Shown: one piece after another, positions 47,301 to 57,960 of the stretch | How positions within the stretch are numbered: position 1 is the stretch's first letter | Layout: each line of letters begins with the position of its first letter | Source: Tanypteryx hageni | Taxonomy: Eukaryota > Arthropoda > Insecta > Odonata > Petaluridae | Assembly (NCBI GenBank): GCA_028673005.1 | Contig: CM054114.1 | Span: 123,037,307-123,101,306 of the forward strand | Reading direction: 5' to 3' | Length of the DNA stretch: 64,000 nt | The notes under the pieces: model-generated | What the model was told of the DNA's origin: nothing | What the model saw: only the letters and a program-made list of their open reading frames with translations | Databases searched by the model: none | Made by a program: the position numbers and the translations under genes

Positions 47301-48475
47301 CCTTTGACCATTTCATCTTAAATTTTATAGACATAAGTTTAAGTTATTTAACCTCACATTGAAAATAATTAATAATGCATATTTTTGTGGTCAAATAATA
47401 TCATAGATAAAAGGAGATTGGCATGCCTATTGTTAATTTTATGTACAAGTTTTCATTTAAAACTCAACCACATATTCTAAGAATATGCATTATTTATAGA
47501 GATATTCAACTATGAACATGCTTACTGCCCAATGTGACTTCATTTCTCAAATATTTAAACCAAAAATAAAAATTACCTCGGCAATATCTTGTGAAGTTTC
47601 TGCATCAATTCCAGTCATTTCCACGTATCCCTTGGATGATGACGCTTCCAGCAAGACTCCACAGTTGCCAAAGACCATCTGTAACAAATCATTACATAGT
47701 AAGAATTTACATTCTGAACAAACCCAGTAATGGATGATCAAGCATCCATAAATATGTAACTGAAATGAAATCAGTCACCCATTTCTCAAATCACTCCTAT
47801 GTTATCCAAACAAGAATACATAACCTTGGCTTCATTAACTTATAACCATCATCAACACAATGCTAGTAGAGAAATACAGATAAAATTTTCCTGAACAAAG
47901 ACAGTGAATGCCTGAGATTGTTTTGTATAGGTACAAAAGGACAGATGATAACAAGTCACAAATGAAAGACCGCAATAAAATGTTTCATGGTTTAAGTCAA
48001 GGTTGTTACTATGTTATTAGTTACTGGACAATAAAAATCATATTTTCACCTTCTTGGCGCAGAAGAAAACTTTATGTGCCAGCATTGAAACCTTAAGCAG
48101 CAATATCACACTGTATTGTCACGCTTCGCAAATATGTATTTAATATTTCGAGGCACACTTTTAGACGTGTCAGGAGAGAGACAAATACCTAACTAAACAA
48201 ATATGAAGAAAACACTGGCTGTTTAGTAATAAACTTGAACAATGCATTCCATGCAATAATTAACTATTAAATCCAGGTAAGCTGGACTGAATATCAAAGG
48301 TAAATTACTATTCCTGTCTTACTGTTAATTTAAGACTAATGAATGAAGTCTCTTTTCCACTTACATCTTTGGCTGCTTGAGGATCGGCAACACAAGAGAA
48401 AGTTATGTCTGCCATTTGCACTACATCCGAGGGTGTCATTCCCTTTTCTGCACCAGCTTTAATGAAATCTTTGCA
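41153..48475 (-). CDS. GLYR1: GLYR1/NPAC-like protein, 3' part of gene (five exons, 5' incomplete)
   Basis: Five exons (48475-48365, 47678-47577, 47194-47032, 45837-45658, 41352-41153) join in frame across GT-AG introns in phases 0, 0, 1 and 1 and end at a TGA. They encode about 251 residues that I recognise as the C-terminal half of GLYR1 (NPAC, NP60; NDF in flies). The order is the end of the NAD-binding fold (DITFSCVADPQAAKD, then GGRYLEA and GTLVILAAGD) followed by the all-helical dimerisation domain (GEVGNASKMN, AEGMALADRAGL, LTAAANEVFKHAKRLGYGD). The family binds nucleosomes and H3K36me3 chromatin through an N-terminal PWWP domain and assists transcription elongation in the nucleus. That domain, the linker and the GxGxxG loop are not visible here. 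The catalytic Lys position holds Asn, so the domain is probably a structural scaffold rather than an active dehydrogenase. The gene sits inside the CpG-poor part of the window, which fits gene-body methylation. The family call is firm; the gene's 5' end is unknown. Confidence 0.93.
41535..41657 (-). mobile_element. tRNA-derived SINE, minus-strand copy
   Basis: On the minus strand ATAGTTCAAGTGGTGGAATA (box A) is followed by CAAGTGGAAGACCTTGG and GGTTTGATTTCC (box B, 41605-41594). The body TTTCAAATTTCTCCC then TATTCCAACTTG is shared with the adjacent copy. Confidence 0.7.
41653..41860 (+). mobile_element. tRNA-derived SINE, plus-strand copy
   Basis: CATCAGTGGTAGAATATCTG (box A), CAACTGGAAGACCCGG, GGATTTGATTCC (box B, 41698-41709) and the body AATTTCAAATTTCTCCC. 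The head resembles tRNA-Gly (CAGTGGTAGAAT). It abuts the minus-strand copy head to head. Confidence 0.7.
44818..44927 (-). ncRNA. hammerhead-like core flanked by ~28-nt inverted arms (copy A, intronic)
   Basis: Minus strand: arm (44927-44898), CTGATGA (44895-44889), stem-II candidate TGCTGTAAAAGGCAG, then GAACCGGTC, where one A of the expected GAAAC is missing. About 20 nt later comes the matching arm (44845-44818). The arms pair through ATTTAAATGAAAAAGAAAC and GTAAATTTC. It is antisense-neutral: it lies in the last GLYR1 intron and on the transcribed strand. Confidence 0.5.
45658..45837 (-). CDS. GLYR1: GLYR1 exon with the catalytic-lysine position
   Basis: This 180-nt exon enters and leaves in phase 1. 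The acceptor is GGTTTAAAG|GT and the donor GGCAAAT|GTAAGT. It encodes GEVGNASKMNLVLQLM through TILEKGK. Aligned with HIBADH-type enzymes (GTGQAAKICNN), the catalytic Lys falls on the Asn of SKMN and the partner Asn four residues on falls on Gln. The junction codon TGC restores a Cys before IIEGGF. Confidence 0.92.
45955..46431 (+). repeat. dispersed ~480-bp repeat, intronic CpG-decayed copy
   Basis: This stretch aligns over almost its full length with the reverse complement of 1-500. Anchors include GATCCAAACGGAACTT, GAGTCCAACAAT, TTGTTGCTATGGC, AAAATTCTACGATAAAAATT and TGCAAGAGAAAA. It lies in the GLYR1 intron between the exons at 47194-47032 and 45837-45658. Repeat-like sequence continues to about 46620 and contains CAAGTGTCATGAAAATCGG and GACAGACAGG, a style seen at retroposon 3' ends. 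The element class is unknown to me. Confidence 0.8.
46432..47031 (-). other. GLYR1 intron, remaining part
   Basis: Contains the tail of the dispersed repeat to about 46620 and AT-rich sequence. No exon was seen other than that ending at 47032. Confidence 0.5.
47032..47194 (-). CDS. GLYR1: GLYR1 exon
   Basis: This 163-nt exon encodes AIQAKGGRYLEAQVQGSK through CFEAMGKNSFYLG. The acceptor is TTGCGTGTTTCAG and the donor TTGG|GTAAGT, leaving phase 1. The usual APVSG motif of the superfamily reads AQVQG here. The block GTLVILAAGD is strongly conserved in the family. Confidence 0.92.
47577..47678 (-). CDS. GLYR1: GLYR1 exon
   Basis: This 102-nt exon encodes 34 codons, MVFGNCGVLLEA to ETSQDIAE. 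The acceptor is TTTGTTACAG and the donor GAG|GTAATT; both junctions are phase 0. Active beta-hydroxyacid dehydrogenases usually carry a DxST substrate loop here. This protein has GYVEMTGIDAET instead, an eroded version of that loop. Confidence 0.9.
48365..48475 (-). CDS. GLYR1: GLYR1 exon (most 5' exon identified)
   Basis: This 111-nt exon encodes 37 codons from CKDFIKAGAEKG to DPQAAKD. It covers the later strands of the Rossmann half and includes the family signature DITFSCVADPQAAKD. The acceptor is a T-rich tract ending CAG before TGC. The donor is GAT|GTAAGT. Both boundaries are phase 0. In other GLYR1 proteins the sequence just before this point ends the glycine-rich NAD-binding unit, so at least one more coding exon must lie upstream. 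Confidence 0.9.
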
Positions 48476-50391
48476 CTGAAACAAAAAACGAACAATTGAA
48501 TGGCAAGGAAGTGAGAAGTACATAACACTATGTTACTAGAAATCATACAATTTAAATTCATTTACAACTTATTCATTCATCCACACAGCTTTGTAAATTT
48601 CATACAGAATTTTTACTGCATTCAGTATCATATCATCAACTAATAAAAAAGGACAAACTAACCAATGGCCTCATAAATACCACTGAGTGAAAATGCAAGA
48701 AAAAGAAAAATATTTGTATTGAATATTCTATGAGCAAAATCTTATAATTATACTGGCCCTTTCTGCAGGATCAATTGTTAAGTATATGCGAGCATTCTTG
48801 TGTTGTATATCTAAAACAGATATGTTTTTAAAAAAATAAGAAACGATTAATGTAAATGCATCGTTATTTTTCTAAAATATGATTTACAAGGAAATGATAA
48901 AGTAACTAACTTATTACTGGTTACTAATGGTTGAAAAATATGAAATGGAACAATATGGCAAAAACTTTAATCTGCAATTAACTATGCTAAGGCATATGAT
49001 TCCACTGTCTCCCCCTAGTCATTGATTACAATGGGAATCTATATTATGCCACTCCAATAGAAAGGCATATTCTAGATCACGTTTTACTTTCTACATCACA
49101 CTTTAAATCTTCTGAAAAATGTAAGCAGGTGATTGAATATACAAAGGTTTTTTCAAACATAAAATTCCACAGTATTTAATCATTCTAGATGTGGCATACT
49201 ATGAATTCTTGAGAAAAATTTATTATACATTTAATAAAAAAATGATCTCATTTAATCATTAATAATAAAGGTAACGTTTCATTATAACTTTATGCATATA
49301 ATAAATATATAACTATTGAAATCCTGGTTTCTATTGGTGAAATATGATACAAAGAAAAATAGGTGCTGAAGAAACTTTTATCGCTGAACTCATACTATAT
49401 GACTAAAAAATTAAAAAGGTTGCTAATTTCCCATAATATTGGTAGTAATCCATGTAAAAAAATTTGGAGAATCAAATTAACAGCTAAAAGTAATATGCCT
49501 CAAGCATACTAATCAAGCATTATTTTCCACAAATGTTTTAATTTCTTAATAAATCAATTATCTTTTTTGCTAAGCCAAGAAAACATCCACGTTCAGAAAC
49601 AGGAAAATTGATCTGCTACAATAGTTCAGTGGTAGAATATCTGCCCGGCAAGTGGAAGACGTGGGTTTGACTCCAGGTCATAGCAGACTTTTCTCATTTC
49701 AAAAATATTCCCATTGTTTTTGCTGTTACATTTTTGTCATAGTTACGTTTCATTGTAATTCCTGTTTTTGGGGCTTGATATTAAATAAATTACTGTATCA
49801 AAAAGTGCCTCAAAAACATTAAATCTTGTAAGAACTTTAGAGAATAGAGGGATTATTGTCTCTTTACTGTGTGATTAAAATTATAAACCCTGATGCACCA
49901 AAAGGTGGCTAACTGTTAAAAATATAACAAAATGTACTAAGCGCCTGAAAGAAACGGAAGTCACCCTCAAATACACTGCAACAATTTCTCATTATTTTAC
50001 CGCGCACATGTTCTGTTCTTCACCTCATACTGTGCCTTATAATAGGTTTTAAAAAAACATCCTTCGGTTGTATGCCTTTGCATACAGGTAGTCGGAAGAA
50101 AGCACAGTTTAAGTTGTTGAAGAGAGAAGCAGGAAATGGGTATCCGAGCAGGGAAGGTTTACACAATGGAAGGCAGTCGAGTGGATTTTGAGGGAGGACG
50201 TGAGAGACATGAGGATGAAGAGAAGGTAAAGAACAAGGAGGGGAAAGAGATTACACAGATAAACGTCTTTATTAGATTTACTTGTGGATAATTGAGAGGA
50301 GATAGATGGTCACTATGCGGTATTATATCCTCCTTACAAACCGATAGAAAGTCATAGCCGGGTCAAGAAGGCGCTGGAATAGAGGGCTGGA
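48476..50391. other. CpG-poor sequence upstream of the first identified GLYR1 exon
   Basis: It should be GLYR1 intron if the gene continues to the right. No Rossmann-loop exon was recognised. A third SINE head lies at 49619-49690. CpG content rises after about 50.1 kb. Confidence 0.5.
49619..49700 (+). mobile_element. tRNA-derived SINE fragment
   Basis: TAGTTCAGTGGTAGAATATC, GCAAGTGGAAGACGTGG and GGGTTTGACTCC match the SINE pair at 41.6 kb. The body is short, so this is probably truncated. Confidence 0.6.
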
Positions 50392-51008
50392 GGGAAAGGG
50401 AGAGGCTTGGAGGGGAAAACGGGGAGGGCCGGAGGGGAAAACGGGGAGGGCCGGAGGGGAAAACGGGGAGGGCCGGAGGGGAAAAGGGGGAGGGCCGGAG
50501 GGGAAAAGGGGGAGGGCCGGAGGGGAAAAGGGGAAGGGCCGGAGGGGAAAAGGGGAAGGGCCGGAGGGGAAAAGGGGAAGGGCCGGAGGGGAAAAGGGGA
50601 AGGGCCGGAGGGGAAAAGGGGAAGGGCCGGAGGGGAAAAGGGGGAGGGCCGGAGGGGAAAAGGGGGGAGGGCCGGAGGGGAAAAGGGGGGAGGGCCGGAG
50701 GGAAAAAAGGGGGAAGGGCCGGAGGGAAAAAGGGGGAGGGCTGGAGGGAGAAAGGGTGATGGCTGGAGGGGAAAAGGGTGATGGCTGGAGGGGAAAAGGG
50801 TGATGGCTGGAGGGGAAAAGGGTGATGGCTGGAGGAGGAAAGGGGTATGGTGAAGGGGGATGGCGGAGGGGGAAAGGGAGATGGCTGGAGGAGGAAAGGG
50901 GTATGGTGAAGGGGGATGGCGGAGGGGGAAAGGGAGATGGCGGAGGGGGAAAACGGAAGGGAAAGGGGGAGGGCGGTGGGGGAAAGGGGGATGGCGGAGG
51001 GGAAGACG
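50392..51008 (+). repeat. 22-bp GC-rich minisatellite
   Basis: Unit GGAGGGGAAAACGGGGAGGG plus CC repeats about 25-28 times, with variants of 22-24 bp. From about 50745 the unit changes to GGAGGGGAAAAGGGTGATGG plus CT, then becomes irregular. The proline-rich reading frames on the opposite strand are a by-product of the repeat. Confidence 0.9.
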
Positions 51009-54000
51009 TTGATGCAGGCAGAGAGAGATAAAGAGGGGGAGATTCCTGGGGAAGGGAGGCGCGGGAAAAAAACGGCGGGTACAGGAAGGAAATATGGAGG
51101 AGTGAGGAGAGAACGTTAAAGGAGGTAGGGAGGTACGAAAGAGAGACGACCGGGCAAAGAGAAGCAACAGTAAAAAACGTCGTGATGACGACGCCAGAAA
51201 GCAGTTGGTGTAACGCCCTCATAGATGGCAGTGCGGTCGTCATTATAAACCACCTTCCGGCATGTATGGCAAGACTTGTCGGGCGGTGGATATCGCTCGA
51301 ATGGTGGCACGTCATCTCGAGCAAGCGGATAAAAGTTAGTATTCGTACGTGGGCCACGATATAAAAGCCAAATAATTTCACCAATATTAACGACGATAAA
51401 ACTCCCGGCGCCATGAGGTAGCGGATCTGAAATCAATTCATGCGTACTTCTTACTCCCGAACGCTGCCATCTTTCTACAAGGGACGAGAAATGGCGAATA
51501 TATAAACACGTCACGTTGGACAGGTGGAACTCGAACACGCAGCAACTAATCGTCGCATTGCACCGCCCGCAAGGAGAAATAAAAACGTTACGAAAATCGG
51601 TGAATAAATAGGTGGAGAGAATGCCCAAGATGGCGGCTGCACTCGACGAGCGAGTTAAAACTTAATTACGGGGATATAAAATTCAGAATAAAGTTAATCA
51701 TGAATTGATCATTTCCGTGATCGCCTCAGATAATAATTAATCACATAAATAACGGTAAAAAACTTCATTTAAGTAAAGTTTTGGGACTGAATATTAAATG
51801 AATTTCAACATTTGCCATTACGACTGAAGCTGAAAAAGTTTTCGTTAATTTTGGAAACAATTTTCTCGCAGACTATGTTTATCGAAAAATATCTTGCTGC
51901 ATCCATTAAATACGCGTCGTCGGGCGGCAGTCATCGATTCGAAGGGGCGCTTTCACCTGGCAGCGTTGAAGTACGCTCCGGCGAAACACTCTTATCCCTT
52001 TTCGCCAGAGCAATGCACGCGTAGAATTCGAGAAATTTTCGGTGACAACTGAAAACGAATCAGGACATTTATCATGCCACGATTTTCACGTCCATGACGC
52101 GGGCATGTAATACAAGAAGGCATGAAATATAGTACGCGACAAAAGTTTTTCTGTGAACACTTTACGAAGGAAAACCAATCACATACGTTGCTTGCAATCG
52201 TACAAATTCGACCTTGACGTAAACTTCGTTTTTCCTGGTTAACCTACATTAATTAGTTCACAACTAAAAGAATAATAAAACCATCAGAAATAGTCCACGG
52301 CCGGAGTGACGCCTCGAGCACATTCCTTAGGCAATCGAATTTTTAATTAATACCGATTCTAAAGAAGAAACGGTCCCGAAATAACGAGACGTGTATAAGT
52401 ACTTGGGAAGTGTGAAGTGGCATGACTCGTTCAATTCCTATTTCCGAAAGAGTGAAGTCAAAGTTCCAACAACTCTGCTTTCGCAAAAGATTGCGTCCTT
52501 ACATCAGGGAAGGCGTTAAAAAAAACGCACGGCATGCAAGAATTGAGTTGCACAATTAAAATGTACCAACAATTACACCAGAATCTATAACAGCTTCGAC
52601 GTCATCGTGCAGCATGATAGATAAATTTATGAGACAACATTAGTTTTGCCCGTGGAATCAATCCTCTTCCCCTTCGTTCGAAACCCAAAACCTGGACGCG
52701 GTCGGAACGAGAACCACGCATACCAGACAAAGGCTCCGGGGCCGGATCCGGCCAGCCAGGGGCGCTATTATTTTTTTGGCCGCTCAGAGCGCACTCATTT
52801 TAATGGGAATGCGGAAGTTTTTCTCCATCCGAGCAACTCTTCTTCTCCTCTTGCGAAATCGCAAAACAGACCAGCTTCTTCTCGCCGAACTTTGCATGGG
52901 GATATTTTTGCACGAATTACCGGAGTCGATACCAGAATTAACGTCGGCAGCAGACGGCAACGTGCGAGATGTATACCGAGTCGTAACTAGGAAACCGCTG
53001 CGCGTCTTTAAGAGAAGCTTTTAAAAGTAGAGGGTTCGTAAATCCGATTCTCACGCCATCTGGCCCTACGAAGAATACTAAAAAGTGAGAAAACCGTTAA
53101 AAAAGGACACTGCGCAAAATAGAAACCATTAATTTATTCCTCGAACATAGCTCTCATTCGCTCGAAGTTTGCAACAGATAGAAATTCGCGATAAAAAATT
53201 GGTTTTACGGTTACGCGCGGACAAGTTGAAAAATAACCTCTTTACGCTCCAGTAAATACGACGATTTGACCTTCCAAGTAGCGGGAACTGCACATGACGA
53301 TACATGAAGAACTGCTACGCCCAAAGTGATCAAGATTGGTTGAAGCCAATTTAACGACCTAAATCCCTACCCTTCTCATCAAACGGTTCGACGATTCGAT
53401 TTCTCTCGAGATCCCAGTACACACCCTCTATTTATGCAGCCTGGAGCATTTCATCTGCTAATTCATCCGTTCCTGACTGCTTAGCCTGTTGAGGTGTTTT
53501 TCCCTGATAAGGTACTATGCAGGCCACTCGCCGCGTTGTGGATCGGGCAGACTTATGGCCACCTGATGCTCTTCGTCAGTTATATTTTTTGAGATTCTCA
53601 GTTTGGAAAGTTTGTTTTGCCGAAATTCAAGTCATTGGTGAAAGAGGATGGTTGCCAAGTATCACACTAAAAGTTTACATTAGTAATAACAAATATGTTA
53701 TGGGGCAATTATGTTTTCGTCGCAAAATACATAAAATTCTGGCTAAATAATAGTTTTTATATTACAATAATTAACAAAACTAAATTTCTGGGTATAAAAT
53801 ACAAATAAAAACAGTTAATGATAAATAATACAACCATAAACCTATTTTCAAAAAGACAGCATTTTTTCATTATAATATTACATATATTACGAGCCGAATA
53901 CGGTGACCCGTTGTGACCTGTTTGGCGAGGCGCGAAGTCATGTTGGCAACGCTGATTTTACAGCGGTCGCGATGGTCTCTTATCCTTAAAACGTATCTTA

Positions 54001-54433
54001 ATTCGTCCATCGTTTTCTCTTACATTTCATGCGAGGGATCTAAAAAAAACAGCTCCCACGCAATTGACGCATCGACCGAAATCATCGCACGCTTCTTTCT
54101 CACGCGCTCCAATAAAATAGCCTAGATTCTTCCCCGCTTCTCTTAGACGTGGGAGTTTTAAAACCCAAACAAAACGAACCTTTAAGAAACTCAAAAATAG
54201 AGTTCCGAGTTATGAAAAGCCAAGTCGACGCCAAGGAATACTACTGAGAACGCTCATCTACTTTTAATGATGGAAAATTCAATTTGGCCAAGGCAAAACC
54301 AAAACATGGCGATGAATTTCTTTGACTGACTATGGCTTAATCGGCGACCTTAAAATCTTTTCATAAAAGTTGAGTTATAAAAAAAAGAATTATCGAGCCC
54401 AACGTATGTTTGGAATCAAACAGAAAAACTAAG
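51009..54433. other. CpG-rich sequence, no recognisable gene
   Basis: A 170-residue minus frame (51116-51628) and a 114-residue plus frame (52646-52990) show no domain. A YY1-type motif lies at 51627-51637. Confidence 0.4.
51627..51637 (+). promoter_or_regulatory. YY1/Pho-type motif AAGATGGCGGC
   Basis: A perfect AAGATGGCGGC in CpG-rich DNA just outside the CpG-poor domain that holds GLYR1. In metazoans this motif is typical near transcription starts. Its strand would suit a plus-strand transcript; linkage to GLYR1 is speculative. Confidence 0.3.
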
Positions 54434-54492
54434 CGACTTCATACCAATGATGACGGCTGCTTTGCGCAACTTTTTCTCCACCCCTAATGGCT
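54434..54492 (-). repeat. 85-bp dispersed repeat, copy 7
   Basis: On the minus strand CCATTAGCCATTAGGGG leads to GCGCAAAGCAGCCGTCATCA, in register with copies 1 and 2. Confidence 0.5.
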
Positions 54493-55015
54493 AATGGAGA
54501 AATTAAATATAACAAAGGTCGGCTGCCTTTTTCACAAAAAAAATTAAAATAACAATTTCAATTACTCAAGTATATGCTCGCTTTCTGGATAAAAATGCGT
54601 TTCACCAACCGTCTCAAAAAAATGCAAATACAGATAAATTACACGCACGAATAACGGCGACACGTATTTGAAATTAGCCTTCCTACACGCTACGATGGCG
54701 CGGTTCAAGTTTGCGCAAAAACAATTCCCCGGAAGAATGCTTTCTATTGCTCGACATTGCGTGAAAACGTCCTTGCTCGCAAAAAATGGATAAAAGCCAG
54801 ATCTACATATTACTACCATTTATTCCGTTCATGTGGGTGACAAGGAATATCGCTTTCTCTCTCTCTACAAACTAGCAGCGATGCCAAAGGATTTAAAAAT
54901 ACCGACAAATATGAGCAGCTACGTCACCGCAATTCGCCTCGATATAATACCAAGCGCTGCCGGAATGAGATGCCACCAGGCAGCGCGGATTTGAACAGGA
55001 GGAATTTCAGTGAGA
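54493..55015. other. no recognisable feature
   Basis: CpG-containing sequence with no coding signal. Confidence 0.4.
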
Positions 55016-56470
55016 CTGGAGAAAGGCGGAAAAGAAAGGAAGAAAGAGGAGGAAGAAAGAGAAGAAAGAAGGAATGGGAATAGAGGGAGGGAGTGAGGTA
55101 GAGGGAGGGAGGTAGAGAGAGAGGAAGGGAGGTAGAGAGAGGGAGGGAGGTAGAGAGAGAGGGAGGGAGGTAGAGAGAGAGAGGTAGAGAGAGAGAGAGA
55201 GGTAGAGAGAGAGAGAGGTAGAGAGAGAGAAAGGGAGGTAGAGAGAGAGAGAGAAAGGGATGTAGAGAGAGAGAGAGGGAGGTAGAGAGAGGGAGGGAGG
55301 TAGAGAGAGGGAGGGAGGTAGAGAGAGAGGGGGGGAGGTAGAGAGAGAGGGAGGGAGGTAGAGAGAGAGGGAGGGAGGTAGAGAGAGAGGGAGGTAGGTA
55401 GAGAGAGGGAGGGAGGTAGAGAGAGAGGGAGGGAGGTAGGGAGAGAGAGAGGGAGGGAGGTAGAGAGAGAGGGAGGTAGAGAGAGAGAGAGGGAGGTAGA
55501 GAGAGAGAGAGGGAGGTAGAGAGAGAGAGAGGGAGGTAGAGAGAGAGAGGGAGGTAGAGAGAGAGAGGGAGGTAGAGAGAGAGAGAGGGAGGTAGAGAGA
55601 GAGAGGGAGGTAGAGAGAGATAGGGAGGGAGGTAGAGAGAGAGAGGGAGGTAGAGAGAGAGAGGGAGGTAGAGAGAGAGGGAGTGAGGGGAAGAGAGATG
55701 GAAGGAACAAGAGGGCGAAAGAGATGGAGAGCGAGAAAGTGAGGGAGGGAGAGCGGAGAGGAAAGAGATGGAGAGAGCGAGAAAGTGAGATGGAAGGGAA
55801 AGAGATGGAAAAGGCGAGAAAGTGAAGGAGGGAGGAGAGGAAGGGAGGCAGGGAGAGGGAGGGAATGGAGGGAGGTGGGGAGAGGAGGGAGGTAGGGAGA
55901 GGAGGGAGGTGGGGAGAGGAGGGAGGTAGGGAGAGGAGGGAGGTGGGGAGAGGAGGGAGGCAGGGAGAGGAGGGAGGCAGGGAGAGGGAGGCAGGGAGAG
56001 GAGGGAGGCAGGGAGAGGGCTGGAGGGAGGGAGGCAGGGTGGCAGGAGGGAGGCAGGGTGGCAGGCAGGCAGGGAGGGAGGCAGGCAGGGAGGGAGGCAG
56101 GGAGGGAGAGCGGCAGGGAAAGGGAGAGTAGCAGGGAGAGGGAGGGAGGCAAGGAGAGGGAGGGAGTCAAGGAGAGGGAGGCAGGGAGAGAGAGAGGCAG
56201 GGAGAGAGAGAGAGGCAGAGAGAGAGAGAGAGAGGGCAGAGAGAGAGAGAGAGGCAGGGAGAGAGAGAGAGGCAGGGAGGGAGAGAGAGAGAGGCAGGTA
56301 GAGTAGGGTATGAAGGAAAAGGAGAGGGAAAGAGAAGGAATGGAGAGAGAGAGAGAGAGAGGAGGAGGGAGGAAGATAGAGGAAGGGAAAGAAAGAAATA
56401 ACGCAGGGAGAAAGACGGGAGGGGGGAGAGGGAGGGAGTGCGAGGCGAAGAGATGGAGGATAGTTTTGAA
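55016..56470 (+). repeat. 1.4-kb polypurine tract (GGGAGGTAGAGAGAGA units)
   Basis: The first half is a GGGAGGTAGAGAGAGA array with variable GA length. From about 55850 it becomes GGGAGGCAGGGAGAGG-type. Purines dominate the plus strand throughout. The opposite strand has very long Ser/Leu/Pro frames, an artefact of stop-free CT repeats. Confidence 0.9.
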
Positions 56471-56697
56471 TGGATAGGGAGGAAAAAAGTATCAACAGAC
56501 GGAGCTCTGCATCCCGACTATCCATGTGCGTGTGGGCATTAAAGTTCGTGGCGGCGCACTAAATTCCCTACTCGCCCCTCCCCCCATGGCTTGGAGAACG
56601 TAAACACGGATCTTAGAACCGAGTTTTTACGGCTTTATTTTTTCGGATGGAAACCTTTAACAAAGTTGCGCTCGAGACTTAAAAATTACGACCCAAA

Positions 56698-57225
56698 ATG
56701 GAACAAAAAATGACACCCTTAAGCGGCCATGTACGGGAGAACGAAAAAAAACTTTCTCATCCCAAAACGAGAGCGAAACTGATGCGTGACGAAAGAGCCC
56801 TTTCTCTGCTCCTTCTCGAGGAGGTTGCATTGATTTCGAAGCGTGGGCGGTCTCTCTTAAGAGACAAAGTTGCCATTTGTCGGGAGGAAGTCCGACAAAC
56901 AGAAGCGAAACTTAACGATGGCCTGCTCTTCGCGTTCCGTCGAGGAGGAAAAAAGAAAAAAAAAACGCTTATGATGCGGCAAAAACGTCGCTTTCAATGC
57001 GAGGCACGAGAAAGGTTTGAATTTTTACCAAAGACACATAATCCGTTCGTGTATCTTGCTGTTTTCAGATCGCCGCATTCAACGCCCTTATGGACCATAA
57101 TCGCGTTAATCCGTTATAATAGAAAGTGCTCAATTTATAATTTAAACGTGTATCATTTTTTCTTCCGATTAAAGTTGAAGTTTAATCTTCATAGGCTAAA
57201 GGTTTTTTATCAACGTTTTCTATAA
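56698..57225 (+). CDS. unrecognised 175-residue open frame (doubtful)
   Basis: An open frame of 175 codons with a charged, possibly helical first half (EEVALISKRGRSLLRDK) and a basic run GGKKKKKT. No domain is recognised. The second half overlaps pogo-like repeat motifs (CAACGCCCTTATGGACC at about 57080), which argues against a real gene. No clear splice sites bound it. Confidence 0.12.
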   Translation: MEQKMTPLSGHVRENEKKLSHPKTRAKLMRDERALSLLLLEEVALISKRGRSLLRDKVAICREEVRQTEAKLNDGLLFAFRRGGKKKKKTLMMRQKRRFQCEARERFEFLPKTHNPFVYLAVFRSPHSTPLWTIIALIRYNRKCSIYNLNVYHFFFRLKLKFNLHRLKVFYQRFL

Positions 57226-57239
57226 CTTACAGAAATCGA

Positions 57240-57960
57240 TTTGCCTGTTTCAACACATCGATCATCCGTTTTAACGGCCACTCCTCTTAGTGACCACCCC
57301 TATTAAGGAACAACCCCTCTGTACGAACAACCCTCTCTTTATACATTTAATAAGTTTATATTTTTATAAGTATTTATAAGTAAATCAGCTATGCGTCCAT
57401 AAAAGTAAACTTTAAAATCACACACAACGAAATAGAAGTTAAACAAAAATCAGGGATACGAAAAATAAGTTTCCACAAAGAAAACTGAGAAAATTGCGCT
57501 CAAAAAGTATATTTTTTGGTTTTATTCAGGAAAAGCAAGTAGATTTTTTTCTATGCTCCGCGCCGTCACGAAACTGCCAAGTAATTGTTATGGGTGTCAT
57601 GCAATCAATCACATCACAATCAAAATTTATTTATGGCTTTTAAACAAAACTGTTCCAATTGCGAAAACTGCCAACAGGTCAGAATGATAATAACAAAATT
57701 TCTTCAAAAAACTCCACTGCAAAAAGATTATTACGGACCTCAGCACATAGCTCAAATCAAATCGACACATCGTCAATAAAAAATCCCATAAAACAGTTTT
57801 TGCTACTTTTTTATGGCCTCCGGAGAGACCAAGTTGGTCTGTTATGATATAAAGTAGAAAACGATTAAACGACGGAATTCACCTAAGATTAACCATTAAC
57901 TACCAAGGTCTGTCAATACACCACCTAAGTGGTCAATAATGTGACGCTACTTTCCAATTT
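57240..57960. repeat. pogo-like remnant
   Basis: TTAACGGCCACTCCTC, GACCACCCCTATTAAGG and CAACCCCTCTGTACGAAC, with CCACCTAAGTGGTCAA near 57930, resemble the internal module of pogo/Tigger-type elements. The boundaries are unclear. Confidence 0.4.

Noticed and set aside
49619..49690. tRNA gene
   Set aside because: A and B box-like sequences are present but the cloverleaf does not close, and the same head with a SINE body occurs twice near 41.6 kb.
50392..51008. CRISPR-like array
   Set aside because: Units are contiguous 22-bp tandem copies with no unique spacers, in an animal genome.
50323..51414. Proline-rich minus-strand frames of 271 and 363 codons
   Set aside because: A 22-bp unit repeated in two frames produces the apparent FPSGPSPF-type repeat protein; no non-repeat domain is present.
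51116..51628. 170-codon minus-strand frame next to the minisatellite
   Set aside because: No domain, signal peptide or splice-bounded structure; considered as the missing GLYR1 5' exon but contains no PWWP or Rossmann signature.
54919..56525. Minus-strand frames of 263-533 codons
   Set aside because: The same artefact over the second polypurine array; all three frames are open and compositionally trivial.
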